12,304 nucleotides of DNA from Planctomycetota bacterium (GCA_017303565.1 JAFLCM010000029.1:1-12304), one strand, 5' to 3'; counted from the first letter of the stretch, positions 1 through 6,481 are shown. Numbers and translations: made by a program. Notes: generated by a model from the letters alone, not told the origin.

Positions 1-1554
1 CACGTCCTGCGGGTTCTCGACCTTGTGGTCGGCCAGCTCGGAGATGTGCAAGAGGCCCTCGAGGTCGTCCTCGAGCTCGACGAAGACGCCGAAGTTGGTG
101 ATCTTGGTCACCTTGCCGCGGACGACCATGCCGGGCTTGTAGGCGCCGGGGATGGCGTTGAGCCACGGGTCCTCGGTGAGCTGCTTGACGCCCAGGGCGA
201 CGCGCTGCTTGGACTGGTCCACTTCCAGCACGACGCACTTGACGCTCTGGCCCTTCTGCAGCGCCTCGTTGGGGTGGGCGACCTTCTTGGTCCAGGACAG
301 GTCCGAGACGTGGAGCAGGCCGTCGACGCCGGGCTCGATCTCGACGAACGCGCCGTAGTTGGCGAGGTTGCGGACCTTGCCCTCGATGACGGTGCCGGGC
401 GGGTACTTCTCGGCGACGAGTTCCCAGGGGTTGGTCTCGCACTGCTTCATGCCGAGCGAGATCTCCTGCTTGTCCTTGTTGATGTCGAGCACCACCACCT
501 CGACCTCCTGGCCCGGCTGGACCAGTTCCGACGGGTGGTTGATGCGCCGCGTCCAGGACATCTCGGAGATGTGGACCAGGCCCTCGATCCCGTCCTCGAG
601 CCGCACGAACGCGCCGTACGACATGAGGTTGACGACCGAGCCCTTGATGCGGGAGCCGACGGCGTACTTCTGCTCGATGGCCTCCCAAGGGGACGCCTCG
701 CGCTGCTTGAGGCCCAGCGCGACCTTCTCCTTCTCGCGGTCGACGTTGAGGACCTTGACCTCGATCTTCTGATCGATGCGGAGCATCTCGCTGGGGTGGT
801 TGATCCGGCCCCACGACATGTCGGTGATGTGCAGCAGGCCGTCGATGCCGCCGAGGTCGACGAACGCGCCGAAGTCGGCGATGTTCTTGACGGTGCCCTG
901 GACGATGTCGCCCTCGCGGAGGGTCTCGAGGATGCGCTTCTTGGCGGTCTCGCGCTCGTGCTCGATGAGCTTGCGCCGGCTGATGACGATGTTGCGGCGC
1001 TCGAGGTCGATCTTCAGCACCTCGGCGCGGATCTCGCGGCCGACGAAGTCGCCGATGTCGCCGGGGCGGCGGACGTCCACCTGCGAGGCCGGGAGGAAGA
1101 CGGGCACGCCGATATCGACGAGCAGGCCACCCTTGATCTTGCGGAGGACCTTGCCCTGGACGATGTCGCCCTCGTGGGTGGTCTCGATGATGCGCTTCCA
1201 GTTGATGACGCGGTCGGCCTTGCGCTTCGAGAGCTGGATGAGGCCGCCCTCGCCCTCGATCTCCTCGAGCAGGACCTGCACCTCGGCGCCGGGGCGCATG
1301 TCGTCGGGGTTGTCGAACTCTTCCTTGGGGATCAGGCCCTCGGACTTGAGGCCGACGTCGACGACCACGTCGTCGCCCGCCATGCCGATGACGCGTCCGA
1401 CCAGGATGGTGTCGGCCTCGAACTCCTTGACGGAGTCGGAGTCGATCAGGGCCGCCATGGGGTCGCCGCCGCCGCGACCGAAGGCGTCGCGCAGGATGGC
1501 GTCCGTCTCGTTGTCGGCAAGGCCCAGAGACGCGATCAGGTTTTCATCAACCAT
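1..1554 (-). CDS. rpsA: 30S ribosomal protein S1 (3' end beyond window)
   Basis: S1 binds mRNA on the small ribosomal subunit and helps start translation, especially on messages with weak or no Shine-Dalgarno site. The 518 visible residues hold S1/OB-fold repeats at about 48-112, 128-195, 214-284, 299-371, 385-458 and 474 onward. The last is cut by the left edge. Repeats 3 to 6 are the most alike and carry the typical FGAFV ... GLLHISE(M/L)SW pattern, spaced 86-88 residues. Repeats 1 and 2 are divergent, as in other bacteria where they anchor the protein to the ribosome. The six-repeat plan matches the long, Gram-negative type of S1. The start ATG at 1554 gives an N-terminus MVDENLIASLGL. There is no Shine-Dalgarno sequence in front of it. 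A second in-frame ATG at 1458 (residue 33) also lacks one. Identity is certain; only the exact start is open. Confidence 0.97.
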   Translation of the reverse strand, partial: MVDENLIASLGLADNETDAILRDAFGRGGGDPMAALIDSDSVKEFEADTILVGRVIGMAGDDVVVDVGLKSEGLIPKEEFDNPDDMRPGAEVQVLLEEIEGEGGLIQLSKRKADRVINWKRIIETTHEGDIVQGKVLRKIKGGLLVDIGVPVFLPASQVDVRRPGDIGDFVGREIRAEVLKIDLERRNIVISRRKLIEHERETAKKRILETLREGDIVQGTVKNIADFGAFVDLGGIDGLLHITDMSWGRINHPSEMLRIDQKIEVKVLNVDREKEKVALGLKQREASPWEAIEQKYAVGSRIKGSVVNLMSYGAFVRLEDGIEGLVHISEMSWTRRINHPSELVQPGQEVEVVVLDINKDKQEISLGMKQCETNPWELVAEKYPPGTVIEGKVRNLANYGAFVEIEPGVDGLLHVSDLSWTKKVAHPNEALQKGQSVKCVVLEVDQSKQRVALGVKQLTEDPWLNAIPGAYKPGMVVRGKVTKITNFGVFVELEDDLEGLLHISELADHKVENPQDV

Positions 1555-1611
1555 GGAATGGACCGTTCGACGCGCCCTCGCCGGCGTGCGGGCGGGGGTG
1601 AACGATCCAGT

Positions 1612-1749
1612 GGACGAGTCGTCCGCTGCGTTTCGGCGGTTACACCGCCCAACCGTGCTCGAAGCACGGAACGCTCACTCCGGCCCCCGCCTCGAACGGG
1701 AGGCGGGTTTGGAAAGGAAGTTGTCTTGCCGCCCGGGTGCCCACCCGGG
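1612..1749 (-). repeat. Series of five short inverted repeats in the rpsA leader
   Basis: Five perfect stems with short loops follow one another: GGACG/CGTCC (1612-1624, loop 3), GGCGGT/ACCGCC (1635-1649, loop 3), CCGTGCT/AGCACGG (1653-1669, loop 3), CCCGCCTC/GAGGCGGG (1686-1707, loop 6) and CCCGGGT/ACCCGGG (1732-1749, loop 4). A weaker pair, CGTTC 1564-1568 with GAACG 1600-1604, encloses CGCCC/GGGCG (1573-1594). All would be transcribed in the rpsA leader. Known rpsA leaders are structured and bound by S1 for autoregulation; whether this one is homologous cannot be told here. Confidence 0.5.
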
Positions 1750-1786
1750 TTCATCGGCGTCCACCGCGGCGAGGCGGGGGAGGAGA

Positions 1787-1815
1787 ACAATACCACGAAA
1801 ACCCGGCGGCGTCCA
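1787..1815 (-). promoter_or_regulatory. Candidate sigma70-type promoter for rpsA
   Basis: On the minus strand TGGACG (1815-1810) is followed after 17 bp by TATTGT (1792-1787). Each hexamer matches four of six consensus bases and the spacing is ideal. Transcription would start near 1780, giving a leader of about 225 nt before rpsA. The match is moderate, and such pairs occur by chance, though an A/T-rich patch is unusual in this GC-rich stretch. Confidence 0.4.
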
Positions 1816-1865
1816 GTGTGGCGTTTGGGGATTGGAAGGGCGGGGAGGCGCTTCCGAAATGGCCT

Positions 1866-3611
1866 CTACACCCCCGCCAGCGCCCCGCCCCGCACCGGCA
1901 TGTCGCGCTCCACGCCGACGACCGCGGCCTCGGCGACCGCCGCCGCGGCGCGGAGTTCACCCAGCGTGCCGGCGGGCACCTTTGAAGTCAGCCCCAGCGA
2001 CTCGTACGTCGCCAGGATCGACTGCGCGTGCATGCCGCGGTATACGCCGTCGGCGTCGATGATCTTCACGCCCAGGATGTCCTCGAGCATCGACTGGGTG
2101 TAGGTCGGCTTGACGGCGGCGGTGGACTTGGTGCCGTACTGGCTCAGGTTCGACGCGAAGATGCCGGCGGCGCTGACGGGCAGGAAGTCCTCGTAGCGCA
2201 GGCCCTCGACGCGGGCGTGGCCTTGACGGACCAGTTCGGCGAGGTCGGTGGTCTGGAGCGAGCCGCGAGCGCCGCGGCCCTTGTCGGTGGCGCTGTAGCG
2301 CCCATAGATCAGGCCCTTGGCGAGAAGGCCATCGAGGGACTTGGGGAACGCGCAGAACGCCGAGGCGTAGGCACGCTCATAGGCTGCAAAGTCGCGTTTG
2401 ACGAGGCCCGGGTCCTTGTCGCGGTCGGCCTCGGCCTGGGCCAGGCAGTCGTCGTACAGCTTTCGGCCCGCGGAGGTGGTGGCGTAGAAGCGCTGCTCGA
2501 TCTCGCCGAAGCGGGCGGTGTGCGAGGAGGCGAGCGTGGAGCCGTCGTCCTCGTGGAAGGTCACGGCCTCGGTGAGCGCCTTGTAGGCGTCCTGGCGGAG
2601 CAGGACCGGGGTGTCCTCGCTCGGGCCCTCGGTGAAGTCCTTGAACCCGGCGTGCTTGAGTTCGGTCAGGCGCAGGTCGGGCTGCGTGAGACGGACGGTG
2701 AGGGCCTCGACGATGCCGGCGATGTCGCTCGATCCGGCCCCGCCGCAACCGAAGCTCTCGATCTGCTCGGCGGTCAGGTGCCGGAACAGCAGGCGCACCA
2801 TGTGCCGGTCGCAATGGGCGGTGAAGCGCGTGAGGGCGGTGGCGGCGCGGGCCTTGAAGTCCGCCTCGCCCAGTTCGCCCATGCAGAACTTCATCGCCGA
2901 CGTGTACAGGTCCATGCAGAACGTGTTGGGCGTCAGGTGGTTCAGGTGGTGACGCTCGAAGCACGCGATGTCGGCGGCGATCTTGAACCCGGCGTCGCAC
3001 AGTTCCTTGTACAAGCGGTGGTCGCGGGCGCTGGCGGTCCACTTGAAGATGCGGGTGGTGCCCTCGCGGATCAGTTCGTTCGCCTCGTTCCAGTCGAGGC
3101 CGCCCTGACGCTCGGCCTTCTCGATCAACTGCTTCGCGCGGTCGGAGAAGACCTGGCGGCGTGAGAGCAGGTTCTCCACGCGCTCGCGGGCGGCGGGGTC
3201 GAAGTAGTCGGTCATCAGCAGCGACGTGAACACGCGGTGCTCGGGGTTCACGATCGACCGGAACGCGGTGGCGATCACCGGCTGGCTCTTCGAGCCGACG
3301 CTGGTCATGTCGTAGAAGTTGTGCGGATGCATCGCGAACTGGGCGAAGAAGCGCCCGATCCAGCGGTACTCGTCGGGTCGCCCGATGCGGATGGCGCCGT
3401 GCCGCTCGCCGCTGGTCCGCTCGATCTGCTCGGGCGTCACCGAGAAGCCGGGATGGAGCCGCGCGATCAGGTCGCACACCACGCGGTTGCACGCGGCGTT
3501 CACCGCCAGCGACTTGTCGTACAGCGGCACTTCCTTGCCGAACATCCCGGACAGTTCGGAGAACAGCCGGTGCTGCATCTGGACCTTGTCGGCGAAGGCG
3601 GTCGTGATCAT
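1866..3611 (-). CDS. DUF1338 / VOC-like 2-oxoadipate dioxygenase/decarboxylase family protein (HglS/YdcJ-like)
   Basis: Family members are Fe(II)-dependent enzymes of the vicinal-oxygen-chelate fold. HglS converts 2-oxoadipate to D-2-hydroxyglutarate and CO2 in lysine breakdown. The 581-residue protein shows ERHGAIRIG (His71, Arg75), HHLNHLTPNT (His221/222/225), ARFGEIEQR (Glu370) and FLPVSAAGIF (Val479, Ser480). These line up in order, and mostly in spacing, with the HglS residues I recall: His70, Arg74, His226, Glu294, Val402 and Ser403. Only the His-to-Glu interval is longer, by about 77 residues, which points to an insertion near residues 240-316. The total also exceeds the roughly 450-465 residues of HglS and YdcJ. 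The frame stays open upstream to 4142, but ATG 3611 has an AGGA site six bases before it, and the upstream part overlaps the divergent gene. No other lysine-pathway gene is nearby. Family membership is firm; the exact substrate is inferred. Confidence 0.85.
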   Translation of the reverse strand: MITTAFADKVQMQHRLFSELSGMFGKEVPLYDKSLAVNAACNRVVCDLIARLHPGFSVTPEQIERTSGERHGAIRIGRPDEYRWIGRFFAQFAMHPHNFYDMTSVGSKSQPVIATAFRSIVNPEHRVFTSLLMTDYFDPAARERVENLLSRRQVFSDRAKQLIEKAERQGGLDWNEANELIREGTTRIFKWTASARDHRLYKELCDAGFKIAADIACFERHHLNHLTPNTFCMDLYTSAMKFCMGELGEADFKARAATALTRFTAHCDRHMVRLLFRHLTAEQIESFGCGGAGSSDIAGIVEALTVRLTQPDLRLTELKHAGFKDFTEGPSEDTPVLLRQDAYKALTEAVTFHEDDGSTLASSHTARFGEIEQRFYATTSAGRKLYDDCLAQAEADRDKDPGLVKRDFAAYERAYASAFCAFPKSLDGLLAKGLIYGRYSATDKGRGARGSLQTTDLAELVRQGHARVEGLRYEDFLPVSAAGIFASNLSQYGTKSTAAVKPTYTQSMLEDILGVKIIDADGVYRGMHAQSILATYESLGLTSKVPAGTLGELRAAAAVAEAAVVGVERDMPVRGGALAGV

Positions 3612-3617
3612 GGGGAA

Positions 3618-3621
3618 TCCT
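3618..3621 (-). promoter_or_regulatory. Ribosome binding site fixing the DUF1338 gene start
   Basis: AGGA on the minus strand, six bases before ATG 3611. It supports this start over the in-frame upstream starts that reach back to 4142. Confidence 0.6.
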
Positions 3622-3660
3622 ATCGGCGTCGGCTGAGCCGATCCGTAGCCATATTCGGGG

Positions 3661-3696
3661 TTCGCTCGGGCAAGGCGCCCGAGCCTTGCCCGCGAA
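3661..3696. repeat. Two mutually exclusive hairpins in the divergent intergenic region
   Basis: Hairpin A pairs CGGGCAAGG (3667-3675) with CCTTGCCCG (3684-3692): a perfect 9-bp stem with an 8-base loop. It can be extended by TTCG/CGAA at 3661-3664 and 3693-3696 across a 2-base bulge. Hairpin B pairs GCTCGGGC (3664-3671) with GCCCGAGC (3677-3684): a perfect 8-bp stem with a 5-base loop. They share 3667-3671 and 3684, and each arm lies in the loop of the other, so only one can form. There is no T-run after either on the plus or minus strand. The element could be a leader switch for the secreted-protein gene at 3769, a protein-binding site, or chance in GC-rich DNA. Confidence 0.5.
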
Positions 3697-3729
3697 GAGG
3701 CCCGGGTCGGAAGATCGGTGGTTGCAAGA

Positions 3730-3743
3730 CGGGACGCGTCCCG
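3730..3743. repeat. 14-bp perfect palindrome CGGGACGCGTCCCG
   Basis: A perfect palindrome lies 25 bp before the start codon at 3769. It is flanked by GTTG (3721-3724) and CAAC (3744-3747), which extend the symmetry with an offset. It could be an operator for a dimeric regulator of the secreted-protein gene, or a hairpin in its leader. No regulator gene is present in the window to link to it. Confidence 0.4.
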
Positions 3744-3757
3744 CAACATGGGTGCCC

Positions 3758-3761
3758 GGAG
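3758..3761 (+). promoter_or_regulatory. Ribosome binding site fixing the start at 3769
   Basis: GGAG lies seven bases before ATG 3769. It places the start at the signal-peptide methionine rather than at the upstream in-frame start 3718, which would add 17 residues before the signal peptide. Confidence 0.65.
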
Positions 3762-3768
3762 AAACCCC

Positions 3769-5190
3769 ATGATCAACCGCCTCGCCACCTCGTCCGCCGT
3801 TCGCCTCTCGCTGATCGCCCTCGCCTTGCTCGCGTCGCGAGCCGCGCTCGCCGCACCCGGCGGACTCAACACCGCGCCCATCACCATCAACGACAACGCG
3901 CCCGCGTCGCTGTACCCCAGCACGATCACGGTCACGCAGTCGTTCCCGCTCACAAACATCGCGGTGAGGCTCGACGGGCTCCAGCATCCCCGCCCCTCGG
4001 ACCTGCGCGTGCTGCTCGTCTCGCCCTCCGGCGAAGCGGTGCAGTTGATGGCCGACGTCACGGCGACGCTCCCCGGAACCCAGGAGATCGTGATCGCCGA
4101 GCCGGGCTCGACCATGCACGGGAAGATCCTCAACTCCAGCACGATCTACCGCCCGACGACGCCCAATGGTGCGATCGCGATGCCGTCGCCCGCTCCGGCC
4201 CTCCCCTACGCCACCTCGTTCGAGTCGCTCATCGGCGATGAATCCTCCGGCACATGGTCGCTCTACGTCTCCGACGGCGTCACGGGCCTCACGGGTTCCA
4301 TCTCGAACGGCTGGGTGCTCACGCTCAACGCCAGCGCCTCCACGCCGTTTCTCGAGGAGTTCACCTACCAGGGTGTCGTCACCGAGGGCGGCGTGCCCGT
4401 CAACGGCGTGCGCGACATCGAACTGGGCTTCTGGGACAGCCCGTACTCGACCTTCGCCGGCTACCGGCGCGGCGTCTTCTCCAAGACCGGCGTGCAGGTC
4501 ACCAACGGCAGGTTCACCGTGCTGGTCCCCGTCGAGAGCACCTATCTGACCGACGACCGCCAGCTGTTCGTCGAAATGATGGTGCGGAACCCCGCGGCGG
4601 GCCCGGAGTTCACCACGCTCTCGCCCCGCCAGCAGATCACTCCAACGCCGTACTCGATCTACAGCCGATACGCCGCGATCGCCGACTCGGTCCTGAGCGT
4701 TGCGTGGACGCAGATCACCGGCGTACCCGCGAACGTGGCCAACCCCTTCACGCCCTGGACCGCGGGCAGCGGCAACTCCATCTTCAACAGCAACACCGGC
4801 AACGTGCTCATCGGCACCGCCGCCGGCAACTCGAAGCTCACCGTCAACGGCGTGGTCGAGTCGCTCAGCGGCGGCGTGAAGTTCCCCGACGGCACCGTGC
4901 AGACCACCAAGGGTGACCCTTCCCCGGTCGTGGCGTCCGGGGTTTTCGGGGTCAACATGTCGGCCATTGCGGCGGGTGGTGTTTCGACGGTCACCGTCGG
5001 CGCCGCCGCGTCAAACCTCCAGACGACGGACATCGTCATCGTCCAGCCGCAGACCGACCCGCCGAACGGCCTGATCATGCAGCACGCCCGCGTGAGTTCC
5101 GGCACGCAGATCCGCGTCACCTTCTACAACGCCACGGCGGCCTCGATCGACCCGCCGCTGACGCAGTTCAACTTCCGGGTGCTGCGATAG
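3769..5190 (+). CDS. Secreted modular surface protein with N-terminal P-type (proprotein-convertase-like) domain
   Basis: The 473-residue product has a signal peptide (about 1-29: MINRLATS, hydrophobic core LSLIALALLASRAAL, cleavage near ALA-AP). Residues about 30-188 resemble the P domain of subtilisin-like proprotein convertases, with SDLRVLLVSPSG (77-88) and GTWSLYVSDG ... TGSISNGWVLTL (161-186). No peptidase domain is attached. Residues about 195-305 form a second module, from FTYQGVVTEGGVPVNG to LSPRQQITPTPYSIYSRYA, a pattern I associate with secreted planctomycete proteins. Next come a short segment NTGNVLIGTAAGNSKLTVNG, then GGVKFPDGTVQTT (368-380) as in many surface and tail-fibre-like proteins, and a Thr/Val-rich beta-type C-terminus (385-473). 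There is no transmembrane anchor or obvious sorting signal at the end. Role is unknown: adhesion, matrix or envelope binding are guesses. It is transcribed away from the DUF1338 gene and converges on the SDR gene. Confidence 0.85.
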   Translation: MINRLATSSAVRLSLIALALLASRAALAAPGGLNTAPITINDNAPASLYPSTITVTQSFPLTNIAVRLDGLQHPRPSDLRVLLVSPSGEAVQLMADVTATLPGTQEIVIAEPGSTMHGKILNSSTIYRPTTPNGAIAMPSPAPALPYATSFESLIGDESSGTWSLYVSDGVTGLTGSISNGWVLTLNASASTPFLEEFTYQGVVTEGGVPVNGVRDIELGFWDSPYSTFAGYRRGVFSKTGVQVTNGRFTVLVPVESTYLTDDRQLFVEMMVRNPAAGPEFTTLSPRQQITPTPYSIYSRYAAIADSVLSVAWTQITGVPANVANPFTPWTAGSGNSIFNSNTGNVLIGTAAGNSKLTVNGVVESLSGGVKFPDGTVQTTKGDPSPVVASGVFGVNMSAIAAGGVSTVTVGAAASNLQTTDIVIVQPQTDPPNGLIMQHARVSSGTQIRVTFYNATAASIDPPLTQFNFRVLR

Positions 5191-5208
5191 GGTCGAGCGC
5201 GGCGCGGA

Positions 5209-5236
5209 CGGGCGCTAGTTCGCCAGCCAGCGCCCG
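5209..5236. terminator. Possible hairpin between convergent genes
   Basis: CGGGCGCT (5209-5216) pairs with AGCGCCCG (5229-5236), a perfect 8-bp stem with a 12-base loop, just after the secreted-protein stop and overlapping the SDR stop codon. It would form in both transcripts. No U-tract follows on either strand, so it is at best a weak or non-canonical terminator. Confidence 0.3.
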
Positions 5237-5988
5237 CCGTCGAGGCGCAGCACCTCGCCGGTCGTGTACGTCGCCTCCAGGGCGAGGTAGCGCACCGCGC
5301 GGGCGGCGTCCTCGGGCGTGCCGGAGCGGCGCAGCGGCACCCGTTGCAGGTACCGGGCCTGCATCTCCGGGTCGCTCTCGTGGCCCGCTTCGGGGAAGGC
5401 CACCACGCCGGGCGCGACCGCGTTCACCCGAACCTTCGGTGCCAGGTCGATCGCGAGCGAGCGCACCATCTCGGTGAGCGCCGCCTTGCTCATCGCGTAC
5501 GCGCTGAAGTCGCGGCGCGGGCGACCCAGCACGTGCATGTCCGACATCGCCACGACCGCGCCGCCACCCGGCAGCGGCGACTTCGACAGGTGTCCCGTGA
5601 GCGCGCGCGTGAGCAGCAGGGGGGCAGCGGCGTTCACCCGGTAGTTCCGCAGCACGGCCTCGACGTTCAGCGTTTCCAGGGGCGACGGCGCGTACACCGA
5701 AGCGTTGTGCACCAGCACGTCCAGCCGCGGAATGTTCGCCGCGAGCTGCTCCCCGAATGAACGGACGCCGTCGAGGTGATCCAGGTCCAGCGGCTCGGAC
5801 ACCGCGGACACCCCCATCGAGCGAAGTTCGTCCGCGAGCGCCCGGGCCTCATCCTTGCTCGACCTGTAGGTGAGGATGAGGTCGCACCCGGCCCGCCCCA
5901 GTTCCACGCAGATCGCCCGCCCGACGCGCAGGGCGCCGCCGGTGACGAGTGCGACCGGTTTGGTTCCGCAGTTCGGGCCGTGGGGCAT
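5215..5988 (-). CDS. SDR-family oxidoreductase, pteridine reductase/FolM-like
   Basis: This 257-residue classical short-chain dehydrogenase/reductase has a Rossmann fold binding NAD(P)H. TGGALRVG (16-23) is the glycine-rich loop and YRSS (41-44), at the end of the second strand, has the Arg and Ser expected for NADPH. NASVY (95-99) is the NAG-like motif, YAMSK (164-168) carries the catalytic Tyr and Lys, and RVNAVAPGVVAFPE (187-200) and LRLDGG (247-252) complete the fold. The Arg in TGGALRVG, the NAS motif and Asp150 at the usual catalytic Ser position resemble PTR1 and FolM, which reduce dihydropterins or dihydrofolate. No Shine-Dalgarno site precedes ATG 5988. A small membrane-protein gene lies 27 bp upstream on the same strand, so the two are probably co-transcribed. 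The SDR assignment is certain; pterin reduction is an inference, and another carbonyl substrate is possible. Confidence 0.85.
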   Translation of the reverse strand: MPHGPNCGTKPVALVTGGALRVGRAICVELGRAGCDLILTYRSSKDEARALADELRSMGVSAVSEPLDLDHLDGVRSFGEQLAANIPRLDVLVHNASVYAPSPLETLNVEAVLRNYRVNAAAPLLLTRALTGHLSKSPLPGGGAVVAMSDMHVLGRPRRDFSAYAMSKAALTEMVRSLAIDLAPKVRVNAVAPGVVAFPEAGHESDPEMQARYLQRVPLRRSGTPEDAARAVRYLALEATYTTGEVLRLDGGRWLAN

Positions 5989-6015
5989 GCGCGCAAGTCT
6001 ATCGGCTGAAACGGC

Positions 6016-6267
6016 TTACATTGGCCGGGTCTTGTCGGGGTCGTCATCGGGGATGGGGCGGGCCCGCTGCCCCGCCGCCTGCCACGGGCTGATCCGGGAC
6101 TCGCCGCGGCGCTGGCGCTCCGCGAGTTCGCGCCGAATGCGAACGGACCTCCGCATCAGCGTCACGACGATCAAGAGCCCCAGGAGCAAGACCAGCACCA
6201 CGACCACGCCCAGGAGCAGGCGGACCTGGGAAACACCGGACGCGGCCTGGGCGAGGAACGGGGTCAT
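6016..6267 (-). CDS. Small single-pass membrane protein, function unknown
   Basis: The 83-residue protein starts with a short polar segment, then a strongly hydrophobic helix at about 16-38 (VRLLLGVVVVLVLLLGLLIVVTL). A basic stretch MRRSVRIRRELAERQRR follows and would sit in the cytoplasm. The tail SPWQAAGQRARPIPDDDPDKTRPM is proline- and charge-rich. I do not recognise a named family. The clean membrane topology and its position 27 bp ahead of the SDR gene on the same strand argue that it is a real gene, first in a two-gene unit. No Shine-Dalgarno site is seen before ATG 6267. It could be a membrane tether or assembly factor, but nothing in the sequence assigns a role. Confidence 0.7.
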   Translation of the reverse strand: MTPFLAQAASGVSQVRLLLGVVVVLVLLLGLLIVVTLMRRSVRIRRELAERQRRGESRISPWQAAGQRARPIPDDDPDKTRPM

Positions 6268-6475
6268 CTCAGGTGGCGATCAGTTCGGGCAGACGATCTT
6301 CGGACCGCGAGCGGCCCGGGTTCCGTGGGTGACGGTTGTGCCGGTCCGGACGCAAGTCCCGGCGGGGCGTGGACCAGAAGGTAACCCGAGCCCCCGGTGT
6401 TGTGCCGATTGAATGCGACCGGATCGTGCCGAAGCGGTAGGGGAGGGTCTGAGAACCCGCCGACCGACCGAGTCG

Positions 6476-6481
6476 TATGAT
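6476..6481 (+). promoter_or_regulatory. -10-like element for the S41 protease gene
   Basis: TATGAT matches five of six bases of the -10 consensus. No good -35 hexamer lies 16-19 bp upstream, and there is no extended -10 TG. Its ATG (6477) could be read as an in-frame start adding 25 residues to the protease. The better start at 6552 has a ribosome binding site, so this motif is more likely a promoter element. Confidence 0.35.

Larger units (their letters stand above)
1555..1865. other. 311-bp intergenic region: rpsA promoter and structured leader
   Basis: No credible gene lies here; the reading frames that cross it are antisense or extensions of rpsA shadows. The part next to the DUF1338 stop codon (1787-1815) contains a promoter-like pair facing rpsA. 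The part nearer rpsA (1564-1749) contains a series of perfect small inverted repeats. None is followed by a T-run on either strand, so they do not look like classical intrinsic terminators of the upstream gene. The simplest reading is a roughly 225-nt structured 5' untranslated region of rpsA. That part is inference. Confidence 0.55.

Noticed and set aside
299..1120. Long repeats in rpsA read as a tandem DNA repeat array
   Set aside because: They are the diverged S1 domain repeats of the protein, not a separate DNA element.
1686..1749. Two GC-rich hairpins read as rho-independent terminators
   Set aside because: Neither is followed by a T-run on the strand of the upstream gene; the three T bases at 1708-1710 are on the plus strand, where no gene ends.
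25..2103. 692-codon open frame on the plus strand
   Set aside because: It is antisense to rpsA, whose product is unmistakable. The translation is a repetitive Asp/Leu/Val/Ala/Gly mix that mirrors codon bias and the S1 repeats.
2377..4119. 580-codon Arg-rich minus-strand frame
   Set aside because: It overlaps the DUF1338 gene out of frame; the Arg/Pro/His-rich composition is typical of a shifted frame in GC-rich DNA.
3612..4142. N-terminal extension of the DUF1338 protein to 758 residues
   Set aside because: The extension overlaps the signal peptide and P domain of the divergent gene, lacks recognisable family sequence, and a start with AGGA exists at 3611.
6268..6475. Possible tRNA or riboswitch in the divergent gap
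   Set aside because: I found no cloverleaf, TTCGA-type T-loop or CCA end, and no riboswitch motif I recognise; only small hairpins.
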